Below are positions 11,947-35,100 of a stretch of 64,000 nucleotides of DNA, one piece after another. A model generated the notes under the pieces. The model saw nothing but the letters and a program-made list of their open reading frames with translations. It searched no databases and was not told the DNA's origin. The stretch is from positions 34,949,501 through 35,013,500 of the forward strand of contig NC_086183.1 in assembly GCF_023053635.1 (NCBI RefSeq), read 5' to 3'. This DNA comes from Elgaria multicarinata webbii (lineage: Eukaryota > Chordata > Lepidosauria > Squamata > Anguidae). The translations under genes and the position numbers were made by a program. Positions within the stretch are counted from its first letter, which is position 1, and each line of letters starts with the position of its first letter.

Positions 11947-12501
11947 CAGGGCCAGTGCCAGGCTTTTTTGTGCCGTAGGCAAGGTGAGCTGCTTTCACCC
12001 CACCCCCACCCCCACCCCCCAGCATACCCACCCCCACCATCCCAGGTAGGCGGAGACAGGCGGGGACGGAGGCCGCGTTACCTTACCTTTCCCTCGCCCC
12101 AAGTCAGAACGTGGGTCCTGGCTTGGCTTCGGCTGGGTGGGACGCTGCGGTGGGGCGGGCGGCTCCACGTTATGACATCCAGCGTGCCCGGACGCCAGAA
12201 CATGGAGCTGTCTGTTCGTGACCCCCGCCCCGCTCCCAGCGTACCGGCTTGACTTCTGCTGGGCAAGCCATGGACAGTGAGGACGTGGAGCCGTCCACCC
12301 GCCCCCACCCCACCCCAGCATCCTGGCTTGGCTTCGCCTGGGCAAGCCATGGACAGTGAGGTGGGGGGCGGAAGGCCGGCTTCAGAACGGCGCACCTGGA
12401 AGCTGCCCTCACTCGGACTTCCGGGCGCGGTGTTCGGCGCCCCCTTTACCTTGGCGCTTTAGGCGGCTGCCTGACTGGCCTCTATGGCAGCGCCGGCCCT
12501 G
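11947..12501. mobile_element. Non-autonomous hAT-like DNA transposon
   Basis: Inverted ends CAGGGCCAGTGCCA and (reverse) CAGGGCCGGCGCTGCC. Flanking 8-mers GGTTAGAG and GGTCGGGG match at 5 of 8 positions, as expected for a worn hAT duplication. The interior is GC-rich, without transposase, and holds imperfect direct repeats around GGGCAAGCCATGGACAGTGA at about 12260 and 12340. Confidence 0.65.
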
Positions 12502-13479
12502 GGTCGGGGTATGTTATTCAGGGCAGCCTTCCCCCTGGCCTTCTTTGGGGCCTTGCAAGTGCATGAAATTGTGGTGGTATCCCAAATGGATGGCACACAA
12601 GTCAAAGCTCTGGATGTCCAAGATGTGGTGATACTTTCAAGGGGCGTACGCCTCAGGATCAGACGTTCAAACATTGATCAAAAGGGGAAGGGTTGTTTCG
12701 TTCACCTAATGGGGTACTGAACAGGCAGCCCAACGCCCCTTAAGAGTGGCTTCAGCCCTTAGCAGTGTGTCCCAGGGGCTCAGGCGAGTGTGCTGCAGGC
12801 CAGTATCAGAGGCGAGGGCCTCCCCTCTCAGGAGTTTGGCTCACATTCCTTCAGGATTGGGGCAGCTACCACTGCGGCCGAGTTGGGTATGGCAGGAGCC
12901 CAAGTCCAGGCAACTAGAGAGTGGAAACCAGGGGCCTCTAGATCAGGCATTCGCCCACTACGGACCTCTCATCTTTAACTTCATCTATTACAGCTGCAGG
13001 GCTGGAAACCGTGTGGGTGTGGATTTACAGGCACAGCATTGCACATGGGCACAGCAGCATGTTCTGCAGAGCAGATGGGGTCATGGAGTTGCTCTGCAGT
13101 GGGGGATGACGGACACATGGCTGTGCGGGAGCCGTGTGCTCTAGAGCAAGCTCAAAGCATTGGTGATATGTGACAACACACAAACACCCTGATGCCTTCG
13201 TCATCCAGTTAGGCAAGAACGACCTTGGGCCCTGGACGGGCTTAGATTTGACCAACGCAGCTCAGGCAGACTTACTGGAGGTGTGGCGTCACCTGCCTGG
13301 AGTCACTGTCATTTGGTCTGAGCTGCTAGAGAGAGATGTCCCTGCCAGAGTGGATTTGGCCAGAAGAAAAGTGAACCAAGCCATGTGACGCTTTGTCCAG
13401 GCTCCAGCAGGGTGAGTCATCAGGCACCCAGCATCGCCTTTAGTTGGCAAGAGCGGGACAGACTGGATGGCCTCCCCTA

Positions 13480-14890
13480 TCCAAAGATGGCACTGAGCTG
13501 TGGTTAGGGGGCATCTGAAAGTGCAAGCACAAATTGGCTACAGCTGGAATAGGATTGGGGGGCAAGGCTCCCCCCCCACACACACACCCCTCTTGCGGCA
13601 CAATGCACTCCAACTGTTGCTACTAATGTTCAAACACTTCTGAGCACTTTCACCTTGCAACACCACAGCCTGGACACGTGGAGCTAAACAAATGGAATGC
13701 CGCCCAGCTCCACGGCAACTCTCTACAGGGCACAGGGTGAATGAGTGCTTGACCAGCAGAAGCAATGGTTGGGGTGCGTCGTGTGGACGTCAAGAAGCGG
13801 TCGGCCTTTCCCAGAAGCATTTGCGTAACAGGGTGCTGCAGCATCGGACACAGCCCACTTGTCCCATGGGGGATTGATCCGTTGCCCCTGCGCACCCCAG
13901 CAGCTGCAGGCTGAAGCAAGAGCCTTGGCTGAGCATCTCACTCCGGGGGGGGGGGGAATTCAGGGTCAGTCCCTGGTTCTTTTTTCTCTGCCCCTTTGGC
14001 AGAAAGCCCCAGAGTGGGTAAACCATTGCGGTGTATAAGCGACACCGTGCACCCAGCCCTTGGCTTTCCAAGTGTTTAGACGGCCCCTTGGACAGCGGTC
14101 CTTTGACTTATCAAAATGACCCAAGAAAGGGAGATGAGCCCCACCCATGATGGTGTTTTGACACATAGTGGAAATGGTCTGATCCTACCTGGATTTTAAT
14201 AGTGAAGGTTTAGTTTTAAAGCTTGTGATTTCATATTGCTTAGTTTGGCTTTGTTAATGTTAGAGCTGAAAAGTTGTATAAATAAGATTGATTGGATCAA
14301 ACATGAAGTTAAGAAAAACATCAGATTCCACAACAAGAATGAGCAAATATTCCTCTGAAATGTCCGTGTTATTTCCTGCTCACCTACTTGTTCTTGGAAG
14401 CGAAGTCTTTCTTGGCATGGAGATACACGCAGCAACCCAAGACACTTGCCCCAGTTCCTGTGATCCTCTAAAATTTTGAAAAGTTTTTGCAGTCCCTCCT
14501 AGAGAAATATCTCCTTGGTGCCGCTGAAGCCATTCATGATAGCTGGAATTGCAAGCGGTGTCTGTGTGGTGTTGCAGGAAGAGGACGGTGTACAGCCAAC
14601 AACCTTTGTGTCTATCACATGCCGAAACTTTTTTAAAACCCTCATGCACTTTCCTGGGATTTGAGTTTTTGGCATGCCATGTTGATGTTGCAAGCTGAAA
14701 ATCCTCCGCTCTCTACATTTTTTTTCCTCTGTCAAAATATTTACATGTTTAATATCTGGGAATTATCACTGCTAAAAGATAACACACCTTCAAAGCCTAC
14801 TTTTTTTTTTTTTTTTGGTCTGTGGCTGATGTTGTGCAGACTTCTACTGTTACTTTCTACTGTTACTTTCTACTGTTAGTTTTTCCCTAC
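13480..14890. other. Intergenic stretch without recognised gene
   Basis: No exon, domain or clear element end seen. The left part may be the decayed 3' end of the neighbouring retroelement fossil. A short C-rich/CA tract (13568-13590), a G run (13945) and a T run (14800-14816) are present. Confidence 0.5.
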
Positions 14891-15043
14891 CCTGTGCCTG
14901 CTTACCCTACCCTGTACCTGTTTGCATTCTCTTCCCCTCCTTATTGTTTTACTATGATTTTATTAGATTGTAAGCCTATGCGGCAGGGTCTTGCTATTTA
15001 CTGTTTTACTCTGTACAGCACCATGTACATTGATGGTGCTATA

Positions 15044-15086
<43 letters not shown>

Positions 15087-15090
15087 TGTT
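14890..15090 (+). mobile_element. LINE (L2-like) 3' end with AAAT/AAT tail
   Basis: ATTGTAAGCCTATGCGGCAG, then GTACAGCACCATGTACATTG and GCTATATAAATAAATAAA, a typical end of L2-like LINEs and their SINEs, continuing into (AAT)n. Confidence 0.65.
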
Positions 15091-15213
15091 TGTTTGATGA
15101 AGTTCATTCAAATGGGAGTTTCAAAAACATGCTGCTTTATTTTATTTTATCTTTTAAATGATTGGTGTGGCAGATAATTTTGTGTAAAGAAAATGAGTTG
15201 CTAGAAAGACTTG

Positions 15214-15330
15214 CAGCGGATCTACACTATTGCTTTAAAGCTCTTTATAACAGTTTTATAGCGCTTTAAAGCAGTTAAAGCGCTTTATAACTGTTATAAA
15301 GCGCTTTAAAGCAGTAGTGTAGATCTGGCC
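15214..15330. mobile_element. Hairpin MITE (family R3)
   Basis: About 117 bp that fold back almost completely. GCGGATCTACACTATTGC at one end pairs with GCAGTAGTGTAGATCTGG at the other, and the middle is repeated GCGCTTTATAAC and GCTTTAAAGC. Single ends of the same family occur near 2748 and at 3395-3640. Confidence 0.75.
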
Positions 15331-15540
15331 TTGGTGCTGGCACAAGGTTATCCTTGCAGACCCACAAACAACAAGCACTAAGGACGGTGTGATCACAGTT
15401 TGTGTTGACTTTATAAGACTCATAAAGGCCGTGAATGCTTTGTCTGGGAGAAGGAAGGCAGGGTTGGCCCAGGTCCAAAATGTAAACGTTTCAGTGCTCA
15501 ACTGTTTGAGTGCGCAGTGCTGCCTGGGCAAAAACTGCAC

Positions 15541-15675
15541 GGAGGGACCGTAGCTCAGTGGGGAGGTAGCTCAAGGGAGGTGGCCCTAGATTGGCATGCT
15601 GGAGATCCCAGTTTCGATCCCTGACAGCATCCCAAGGGAGGACAAGGAGAAAATCCTGCCTGAAACCCTGAAGAA

Positions 15676-15727
<52 letters not shown>

Positions 15728-15790
15728 GGCTCCCAATCAGTCTTGACAATAATGGGCTAGAGGGACTATTTTTCTGATTCAGTATAAGGT
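15541..15790 (+). mobile_element. tRNA-derived SINE with internal (GA)n
   Basis: tRNA-like head (GGGACCGTAGCTCAGTGGGG with a B-box-like GTTTCGATCCCTGAC) and an end GGACTATTTTTCTGATTCAG-TATAAGG. A (GA)n tract of about 50 bases (15676-15724) has grown inside. A related copy lies at 41680-41855. Confidence 0.7.
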
Positions 15791-16599
15791 AAGAGATGTC
15801 TGACGCTGGGAATTCTGTTCTGTTTAAAACTGGTCCAATCCAATAAATGGTAGTGGATGTAGCGGATTTATTTTTTTCCAATTCTGAAAATGTTTTGTGC
15901 ATATATATTTTCCTGGGGATTTGCACAATTTGGATCTTTTTTTTCTTTTTCATTTTTTGGGGTCTTTAATTTTGCACAAACGGGGAAATAATTTTTATAT
16001 ATATTTATCAGTGATCTTGCGCAAATGCACATGATTGACCACCTGTCCGCTATGTACCCCTGCAGAGGTATATTTCTCTCTTGTAAATATCCTTGTCAGT
16101 TTCATCCTCTCCACACACCACTTCCTTTAGCTCAGCAGAACCATTTTCCCTACTTGACAAAGAACTTGTCAATTTCAGCCCCCACATGGTGCTTTCCATG
16201 TATTGGATCAACTTGCTACAAATCAAGTCAATGCCAGCAGGGGGAAACAGAACAAAATCTGTTGTTTCACCCCAAAACCAGAATTTTCATATATCCCTTG
16301 TAGAACTGGTTTCCTATGTTCCAGTGTGCAATACAGTTATTTCTTCTTGTTTTTGTTGCTCTATCTACCTGTGACTTACTGTTTCAGAATTATCTGGTTA
16401 TAGGACAAACTTTTTGCATTGTATTTAATTGGCACAATGGCCCGTGTATGCTCTCTGAAGTTTGTTTCAGGGTACTTGGAACAATCCTTCCAGCTCATGG
16501 TCTTCCCGTTCTGTGACGGCTCCCATGTTTATGGGTTGCTCTCCCCATGGAAGCTTATCTGGCACTGTCATTGTTGTGGCACCAGGCAAAGACGCACTT

Positions 16600-16850
16600 C
16601 TTCGGGCTCAAGTTAAAGGAAGCCAGATTCCAGCTGGACATCAGGAAAAACTTCCTGACTGTTAGAGCAGTACGACAATGGAACCAGTGACCGAGGGAGG
16701 TTGTGGGCTCTCCCACCCTGGAGGCCTTCAAGAGGCAGCTGGACAAGCATCTGTCCGGGATGCTTTTGGGTGGATTCCTGCATTGAGCAGGGGGTTGGAC
16801 TCAATGGCCTTGTAGGCCCCTTCCAACTATTCTAGGATTCTATGATTCGT
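16600..16850 (+). mobile_element. CR1 LINE 3' end
   Basis: CGGGCTCAAGTTAAAGGAAG through CTATTCTAGGATTCTATGAT; 5'-truncated copy in the A-B spacer. Confidence 0.9.
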
Positions 16851-16929
16851 TATGGCGCAATTGCTGTGGGCTGCTTTCATGTTGCTCATCCTCGGCCACA
16901 AGCAACAGAAGATGTTGTGCATTTGTAGA

Positions 16930-17106
16930 TGAGCACGCTTCGTATAGCACTATTTTTAGATTATGGTTTTCATGGTATTTATTTTAATTTTGATTAATGT
17001 GCTCATTATGACTTATATCGATGGGGGTGTCCCGTTTTATCATTTATGGATTTCTGTATTGTGTTTGTAAGCCACTTGGAAACAGCAGCAGCAGCAGCAG
17101 CAGCAA
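16930..17106 (+). mobile_element. LINE-like 3' tail ending in (CAG)n
   Basis: AT-rich end with GTTTGTAAGCCACTTGGAAA, running into eight CAG units (17083-17105), about 290 bases upstream of the copy B start codon. Confidence 0.45.
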
Positions 17107-17389
17107 AAAACACAGATTGGGGCCCCATGACACCTGGAAGAAATGCCCCTGACCTCTTAACCTCCCAAGGGCAGAAATGGCCAGTTTTCACTCGGCGTGT
17201 TTGACTCGAACCAGCTGGTCGTCGCCAATGATTGCAGCGGAGGTTGACGAACGACAGTTCAAGCCACACGTTGTTTGCTGAAGGGGGTTGGGGTGCAAGG
17301 AAGGCAGTAGCTGATTTCCATCGTGATCTCTCTGTTCAGGCCCCAGAACGCTCAGGAACAACTAGACTCTGGTAACAGCTGCAAACGTG

Positions 17390-27810
<10,421 letters not shown>

Positions 27811-28144
27811 AGCCCCCCAGATGGGCCAGCCTGCTTGACACCCACCCCCCCGCCCACGGATCCCACGGAGCCTGAGACAAGAGGTTGCTCCACCTCAGCC
27901 CTGAATTGCTTCTCCTTCCCAGGCTTGACAATTCATGCTGTGCCCCTCGAACCCCTCTGGGTTGCAGCGGTCTGTGTTCCACAGGAATGTCCTCTCTTTT
28001 ATCTGACGCTGATGCTGATGCTGATGCTGGGCTGGGCTTTCCAACAGCAAGGCTCCCAGATGGCCCTTTGGGGATTTCAGCATTGAGGCCAAGGAGCTGC
28101 CTGATCTATCCAGCCCTTCTCTCCTTGACCTCTTTTTCTGCTTC

Positions 28145-28172
28145 TCTTCCTTCCTTCCTTCCTTCCTTCCTT
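28145..28172. repeat. (TTCC)n microsatellite
   Basis: Six to seven TTCC units downstream of CYP2 copy B, possibly in its 3' UTR. Confidence 0.9.
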
Positions 28173-28635
28173 TCTTCCTGTGGACTGACTCCCACACTCA
28201 CGGCTGCCGTTGCCTCTCTCCTGCTCCCTCTTCTGCCTCCACACTGGGCCTCTCCAACTGGCCCACGCCCTTTGCATCCCATCCTGAAATGGCCGGCCTG
28301 TAAACTCACCCTCAGAGCTCTCCGTGGCCTGACTGACCCACCCCCTGTCGCTCAGCCCTGCTTTCCTGCTACTCCCCTAAGTGTGACCTCCTCTCTTCCA
28401 GCTCTGCCACCTTCAGCACAGGGCCACTTGCTCCGCCCATTCTCCCTTGCTGCCCCCTATGTGTGGACCTCTCTCCCTGGACATATCCTGGATGCTGCCA
28501 CCACCCCTCCAATTCCCTCCTCAAAGACACTGTTTCTGCATAGTTCTTGTCTTATTCCCATCAACCACATTCCAGTCTGTAACCAGGTTTTGAGGACACA
28601 CAAAGGCATTGGGTGACCTCCCTTCTCCCTTCTCC

Positions 28636-28680
28636 CTCCTCCTCCTCCTCCTCCTCCTCCTCCTCCTCCTCCTCCTCCCT
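28636..28680. repeat. (CTC)n microsatellite
   Basis: About 14 CTC units in the B-C spacer, possibly in the 3' UTR of copy B. Confidence 0.95.
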
Positions 28681-29344
28681 GTCTGCTTGGGATGGAACCA
28701 ACAAAACGGCAGCTTTACCGCATCAACACACAGTTTACTACAGCTCAGAGATTCTAACAGCAAACCCTAAAATAAATACAGAACACGGCCACGTGCCAGG
28801 ACCATCGGTGAGGTGCAATAGCAGCGGAGCACATCAGCCGTGCAGCTGGGCCCCAGGTAGGAGTGATGAGCCTGGTTTCCTTTAATGGACTTGACATCGA
28901 CGCGACCCTCCCAGGACAGGACCTGCAGTCGTGCTGGGACAGCAGATGGTGCACAGATACATCTCAGCTGCTTCTGCACCACAATTTTATCCTTTCTCTA
29001 GAAACTTAGCAGCAGGTAAAGGAGTGTACAAAAGAATTAGCTATCATCTTTGCTGAAAATTTCCTTTCCATCTCCTCACTACTGAAATGACATGTCAAGG
29101 TGGATGGATGGATGTTGGAACCTGTCTGCCTGTTTGCCTTTCTTAGCACACATCAGCAAGCATCACCATCTGACTGCCGGAGCAATGAGCACCCCTTGCC
29201 AAAGCCTTGAGCAACACGTGCCCTGCTCACACTTCTGTTGCACTCGCACAATCGAGTCACTGCTGAAGAAATCCACGCACCGATATTTGCAAGAACAAAC
29301 TCGGTCCACCCCCTTGAATGAAGGAGCGTTCCATTAGTAAATGT

Positions 29345-29615
29345 TTAGAGTCAGGGTGGTGTAGTGGCTAAAGTGTTGGACTGGGAGTCGGGAGATCCGG
29401 GTTCTAGTCCCCCACTCAGCCATGGAAACCCACTGGGCGACTTTGGGCCAGTCACAGACTCAGCCCAGCCTACCTCACAGGGTTGTTTTTGTGAGGATAA
29501 AATGGAGAGGAGGAGGAGGAGGAGGAGGGTTATGTATGCCGCCTTGAGTTCCTTGGAGGAAAAAAGGTGGGATATAAATGCAATAACAGATAAAATAATA
29601 AAAATAAATAAACTT
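29345..29615 (+). mobile_element. tRNA-derived squamate SINE, full-length-like
   Basis: Head GGTGTAGTGGCTAAAGTGTT with B-box-like GGGTTCTAGTCCC, middle AGCCTACCTCACAGGGTTG, and tail GGTGGGATATAAATGCAATA. This is the typical layout of Sauria-type SINEs; the family name is my inference. Contains a GGA run. In the spacer between the 3' ends of copies B and C. Confidence 0.8.
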
Positions 29616-29619
29616 CTTC

Positions 29620-31090
29620 ACACCTTATTTTCTCAAGGAATGTGGAGGAGGAGGGAGTTGCTGGGGAAACTTGTAAATATAGAGGATGCTGATGGTCTTC
29701 TTGGCACAGTGGAAATCTACTGCCAAGTCTGTGGGTGAGGATGATGGGGCCCAAAGCAACGGGAAGCATTTTGCTGCCCTCAGGAGCTGCACCACAACAC
29801 AACATTTGCACAAAGTCTGCATGATAAAAGTTCTCGTAACAAAAACACAAGGCCTTTCACAACTAGAAATCCTTGTAGAAAACTTTATATTACGCATATT
29901 AGGCATATTAAAGGTTAAGGTCTAATTAAGCTTTATGATGCAAATACACAATAAAACAGGCTCACAATAATTACACAAATTGTGCATAAGGAAGAACAGG
30001 TATTTGCCTGTTTCGTATAGATCGATAACCTCTATAGAACAATCAAAATGACCAGTCAGGTGCAAATACATTAACTGTTCTGCATTAAAGAGACACAGTG
30101 TGGGAATCTTTAAAGGTCCTTTTCCTTCTCTTACAGCCAAGGTTGAATCTTTACTGATCTTTGCTTCTCAGGAAACTGGTTCCCTTTAATCCAGGGAAAC
30201 AGGCAGCCTCAGTTCCTTGGAAAAGCAAAGCTTACAGCTCCAGGGATGGGCAGAGGGCAAGATCACAATCTCCTGGTAGATCTCCGGGTGATTTGCATTG
30301 AATTGGCAAAGCATATCTGACTCCCAATGGCTTAATAAGAGGAACAGCAAAATAACTCTTCCACCACCACCCTAAATTATACTGCTGAACTTAAGGAGAA
30401 GAGGGATAACCGGATGGATTGTGGGCTCAATTCAATTCTGACACTTAGAACAAATCCCTGAGCTTAAAACTCTTTCCTTCTAAGTACACCAGGCTCCAGC
30501 GGCTGGATCCCAGGGATACTTGTAAAAAAGAAAATAGATCCTGGAAGCCCTAAAGTCTGCCAGCCTCTGGTCTATACGTTTTCATCCAGGGAGGGAGCAA
30601 GATAAGGAAGGGAAGGGAAGAAGAGAATGGAAGTAAAGAAAAGAAAAGGAGGCTTTGCGTTGTTTTCCAAAAGAGCAACCTTCAGTTGGAGAAAAAGGCT
30701 CAGCTGTCGTCTGATTGAGCCATCTGCCAGTAGGTGGCAAAGGTGTGTTCACGTGCACTCTGCCAGTGTCTTGCGTCCTGTCCCACAGATGCAAGCAAAC
30801 ACCTTGCATAAGAACACACCCAACCCTAGTAGACCCAGAGCCCAGGCAAAGTGTGACCTGAAGCCCCCTCCTTTCCTTCAGCGTAACGCCCCCCACCCCC
30901 ACAAGAACCCTACCCTCTGGCCCATGTCCAAAGGGGCCTTCTTTTGGCTTCTTGCATACATCAATGGCCTGCACTGCAGCCATACCAGGGACGTTTCCAC
31001 AACCTGCTGACAAGACACCCAGAAACCCCATGGAAGAAGACCGGGAATAAGGGACATCCTGGAGGAAAGTGGAGGTCAGAGGGGCAGCCG
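29620..31090. other. B-C tail-to-tail spacer, right part
   Basis: No exon or clear element recognised. The right end should hold the 3' UTR of CYP2 copy C; no AATAAA on the minus strand was found within about 500 bases of its stop codon. Confidence 0.5.
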
Positions 31091-31094
31091 GGCT

Positions 31095-31523
31095 TCAGCG
31101 GGGGATGGCGTAGAACTTGTACAGAGGTGGTATGTTCCCTATGCCGGTCGCAATCGGTGAGAGGTCAAGTTGCTCCGGAGGGCAGGTGGGTTGGAAGGCG
31201 AAGCGCTGCAGAAGTGTGGTGAAGAACAGGAACATCTCTACGCGAGCCAACGATTCTCCGAGGCACACGCGTTTCCCTGAGGGTTGAGATTGAGGGGAGG
31301 GGAGGACAAAGGGGGAGCCCCATCAGCCTCAGGGACAAGAGCTATAAGACCGCTGTGGATGAGAAGGGAGCCACACCAGAGGACGTGGGCCGGAGCGGCT
31401 TTGACGGGCTCTGCCTCCTGATACACAGTCTTCATTTCTAGACTTCTAGATTTCACACACTACGCTGGATCAAGGTTTCTGTAGAGTTTACCTTTCCCCT
31501 TTCTCTGAGGTGGAAGCACACAG

Positions 31524-31613
<90 letters not shown>

Positions 31614-32054
31614 TTTTAACATTTGAACTTGCCCTGCCAATGCAGTCCATATTTCCTGTGTTGGTGACGGGGAGGCTGTGTTTGGGAGAGTTTGGCTTAT
31701 TGACAGCATTGCAATGAGGTTCACTCTGAATGTTGCAGGTTAGGGGTGAATCTGAGGCTATGAACACATGAGGAACATCCACTTGTTGGCTTTCCAGCCC
31801 AAAATCCTCCCTCCTTCCCTCACTCACCTACACACACACACACACACATTTTAATCCAACACTCAATTGCCTGCAGAAGACTTGTGTTCCATTAATGGGC
31901 ACAGATATGGGATTTCTAAAGTTTGTTGTGTTTTTTAAAGATCAGGAGATCTCATTCTTTCACACAAAATAAGATCTGGGTTAAGAAAAACAATATTCCC
32001 CCAAGTTTTTTAAATACTTCTCGCTGGCTGTTTTGTATTGCTTTTATGATTTCG

Positions 32055-32108
<54 letters not shown>

Positions 32109-35100
32109 GCTTATATCCCACCTATATAAAAAGTAACCCAGGCAGCATACAAAGTTAAAAACAATTTAAACAAGATAAAACAATCAATACGACAATGCAG
32201 CATAAAAGAAATATGTAACGGACAGCAATAAGATTCTAAAAAGGGAAGGCCTGCCGGAATAATAACATCTCTAATGCCTGCTTAAAGACATTCAAAGAAG
32301 TCAGCTCCTACCTTTGCTGGTTACAATAATGAAGGAAAGGAAGAAAGGAATGAAGCAACAAAGGTACACATCAAGCCTCCATTCTTGGGTTCAAAATAGG
32401 CTTTTCTGTGTAGATCTTAGAAAACATGTCAGTTGCACACCTGTGACGAATATTTGCCCCAGGAGTCTTTGCACTGTAGTTTAAGCATCTTGCAAGATTC
32501 TTGCCCCAGCTTGCATAATAGACTACCTTGCAAATCCTAAATATACGTTTAGGAGCTGGGGAAAGTGCAGAAAAGGGCAAGTGAAAGGATCAAGGGGCTG
32601 GAGCATCTCCTTTATGAGGGAAGGTTACAACAGCTGGGCTTGTTTTGCTTGGAAAAAAGGAAGGAAAGGGGGGAGAACTGATAGAGGTGGACAAAATGAT
32701 GCACAGTGTGGAGAATGTGGAGGAGTCATTTTTCTCCTTCTCTCGTAATACTAGAACCTGGTTAAGTGTAGAATTGTCCATATGTTCTTTGGTTTTATAA
32801 CATATTCTGGGAAATGTAAAGATTGCTTGAAATGTTAAAGTAAAACATGAAAAAAACATGCCTGATCTCAAAATCCTATATAAACAATTTCTGTGAGCCA
32901 ACAGCAGGAATTCCATGAAGGTACCATTTCCTGATTGCACTTTAGTTTTTGAGAAATGGAACAGGATATATTAACTGCTGATCCATGATCAATCTAAACA
33001 CAAAAATCTGATTGCATGGAATCCCTAGGCAAGGATAAATTCATCACCCCCCGCACATGGACGACTCCTCTTCAAACTGAGCTTCCCTCAATAGTGAGGA
33101 AAAATAATGCACTGGCCATAATGGATTCTTCTTGTACCCGGCACCACCCCATTCCACCGTAACGTCCCGCCCTTGTGAACACACTGCTACCAGAGCTCCC
33201 CCTTGCTATGAAGAGAACAAGTCAGCAAATGCATCCAGCAACACGCCCCCACGCCGCCGCCCCCACGCCAGCCTTGCTAGCACCCAAGAGAGAACTCACC
33301 AGCAGAGAAGGGCATGAAACCGTCGCGCCGTCGGAACTCTCCCTTCTCATCCAAGAAGTTGGTGGGGTCAAACATTTCAGGGTTCTTGAATTGGGTTGGA
33401 TCCTTATGGACGGAGTAAAGGAAAGTAATAATATTGGTGCCCTGTGGAGAAAGGGAGGCAGGAAGCAAGCTGGTGAGACCAAAACTGTACCAGGCGCTAG
33501 ACTGTTATATTAGCAAACCATATCAACTTTTAGTCAGTGGGTGCATTCCCAGCACAGGGCAACTCATGATGGAAGACAAAGCACCCGATGGTCTGTCGGG
33601 CATAGATGGTGCACCCGACAGACCATTGGGGTTGGTATGGGTTGCTTCCTGCCTCGTTTCCCCTCAGTCCTTCACCAGGCTCTGCCCAGCAACTCAGGAG
33701 AGTTGGGTCTACTGCCTGGTCTACTGCCAAGCCCCCCATTCCTGCTCTGATTGCAATTCTAATCACACCCAGAGCCCCGTCGTTCATCTTTATTTTCATT
33801 TCATTTTATTTTGCACAAAAACGGCACTGGATACGGGGAAGGAATCACATCTTCCCAGCCTTGTGGAATGTGTGCAGATTGTCACCCTCTTTTTTTAAAA
33901 AAAATAAAAAAATAAATAGCCAGTTATTCGCAGTTGTGCACTTGCACAACTGCAGCTGTCCAAAACACAAAGTCTTGCCTTGGCTGCAGCCTTGTATATG
34001 CTGCAGTTGTCCAACACACAAGGTAACAATCGAGGCTACACTTTATAGAGTCTGTTTTGGCAGCTTTGTACTGTTGACCAGTGGGGAAATGGGGTGTAAG
34101 TGACTCCATAGCCAGGGGATCTCCAGGGTTCAATGCATTACCCTGAACCGTGGGGATGCCCTGCTAAGAATTCCCACTTGCCCGAGTCTCCAGCATCCCC
34201 CCTTTTCACTCCCAAGCACACAAATTGCTTCTCCTGAGACAGCTGCCAAACTAGAAGTGGTTCCTGTGCTTGGGAGCGAAAAGGAGGGAGGTGGGGCACG
34301 TTTCTATGAAAAAGGGGGCTGCAGTGGTGGAGAAGCCACGATGGGGGAAGGAGCCCTGCGATGGTTCAAACACCCCCCCTAACTCACCATGGATTGTTTC
34401 AGACAACAAGCCATCGTGGGTTGGTGTGTTGTGCAAACTCAGTCACTCTGTCTACTCATCCCTCAATACATGTCTTCACCCACTCACCCACCCATCCAGT
34501 CTATAAATCCTTTTGTTACTCTATCCTTCATTTGCCCAACTGGTGGTTTTTTAAATATATTTATCTTTCTCAGTCAACTTCCTTCCAGGAGAATTAATAA
34601 GATGTTCTGGGTCGGAGCGGCTTCTTCAGTGTGCACCTTATCCCTTGGCGTTTACTAATGAGTGATGTTAATGAATTGGTACACCTGAAGAACTGCTTTC
34701 CTGAAGAAGTTGTGGGTGGCAAAGAAGAACTGAAACCGGATTCCTGTAAATCTTTCACATCTTTGCTTATCTTCCTTTCATCTCATTCATGCTTCGTTGT
34801 CATCTTTTGGTTGCCTACATGTCCAGTACATGTGGTTTTTGAGTGCCTGTGTAATTACCTAGTTTTACACTTAGTCAGCTTTGCCTCTTGCTATGTAATT
34901 TGTCAGGTTGTAGTACATCATTTCTCAATTGCAGTGCTTGGCTTATCCTGCCTGCCCTTTTCATCACCTATTACAAGGTTGCTCTTCTAAACTTTTGTGC
35001 AGTGTGAAGAAGTACTTCATTTAATCTCCCACCAATCAGCTTCATGGGGTGACGCCATTGGGTTCTAGCCTTTGCAAGAGAGGAAGAAAAATGTCTCCGG

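Larger units (their letters stand above)
10960..13480 (+). mobile_element. DIRS/Ngaro-type tyrosine-recombinase retroelement fossil
   Basis: Remnant of a tyrosine-recombinase retroelement. Parts seen: the RNase H end (about 10985-11200, ILFSAQHVLGAGNKVADAL), the recombinase (about 12510-12990, with HSFRIGAATTAAELGM) and an SGNH-hydrolase-like segment (about 13160-13420, with VIQLGKNDLGPW) of the kind known downstream of the recombinase in some vertebrate elements of this group. A CR1 (11319-11750) and a hAT-like element (11947-12501) are inserted within it. It is clearly broken, with several breaks, and probably old. Outer ends not determined. Confidence 0.75.

Noticed and set aside
11995-12412. 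Several overlapping GC-rich open frames on both strands
   Set aside because: They come from internal repeats of a hAT-like non-autonomous element and have no conserved protein signature.
27885-28616. A 243-codon open frame just downstream of CYP2 copy B
   Set aside because: It crosses TTCC and other low-complexity sequence and shows no domain. It is more likely 3' UTR or spacer of a GC-rich region.
34600-34990. Penelope-like tail suggested by CCTGAAGAAGTTGTGGGTGG
   Set aside because: The motif is short and common to several repeat types; no coding remnant or matching end was found.
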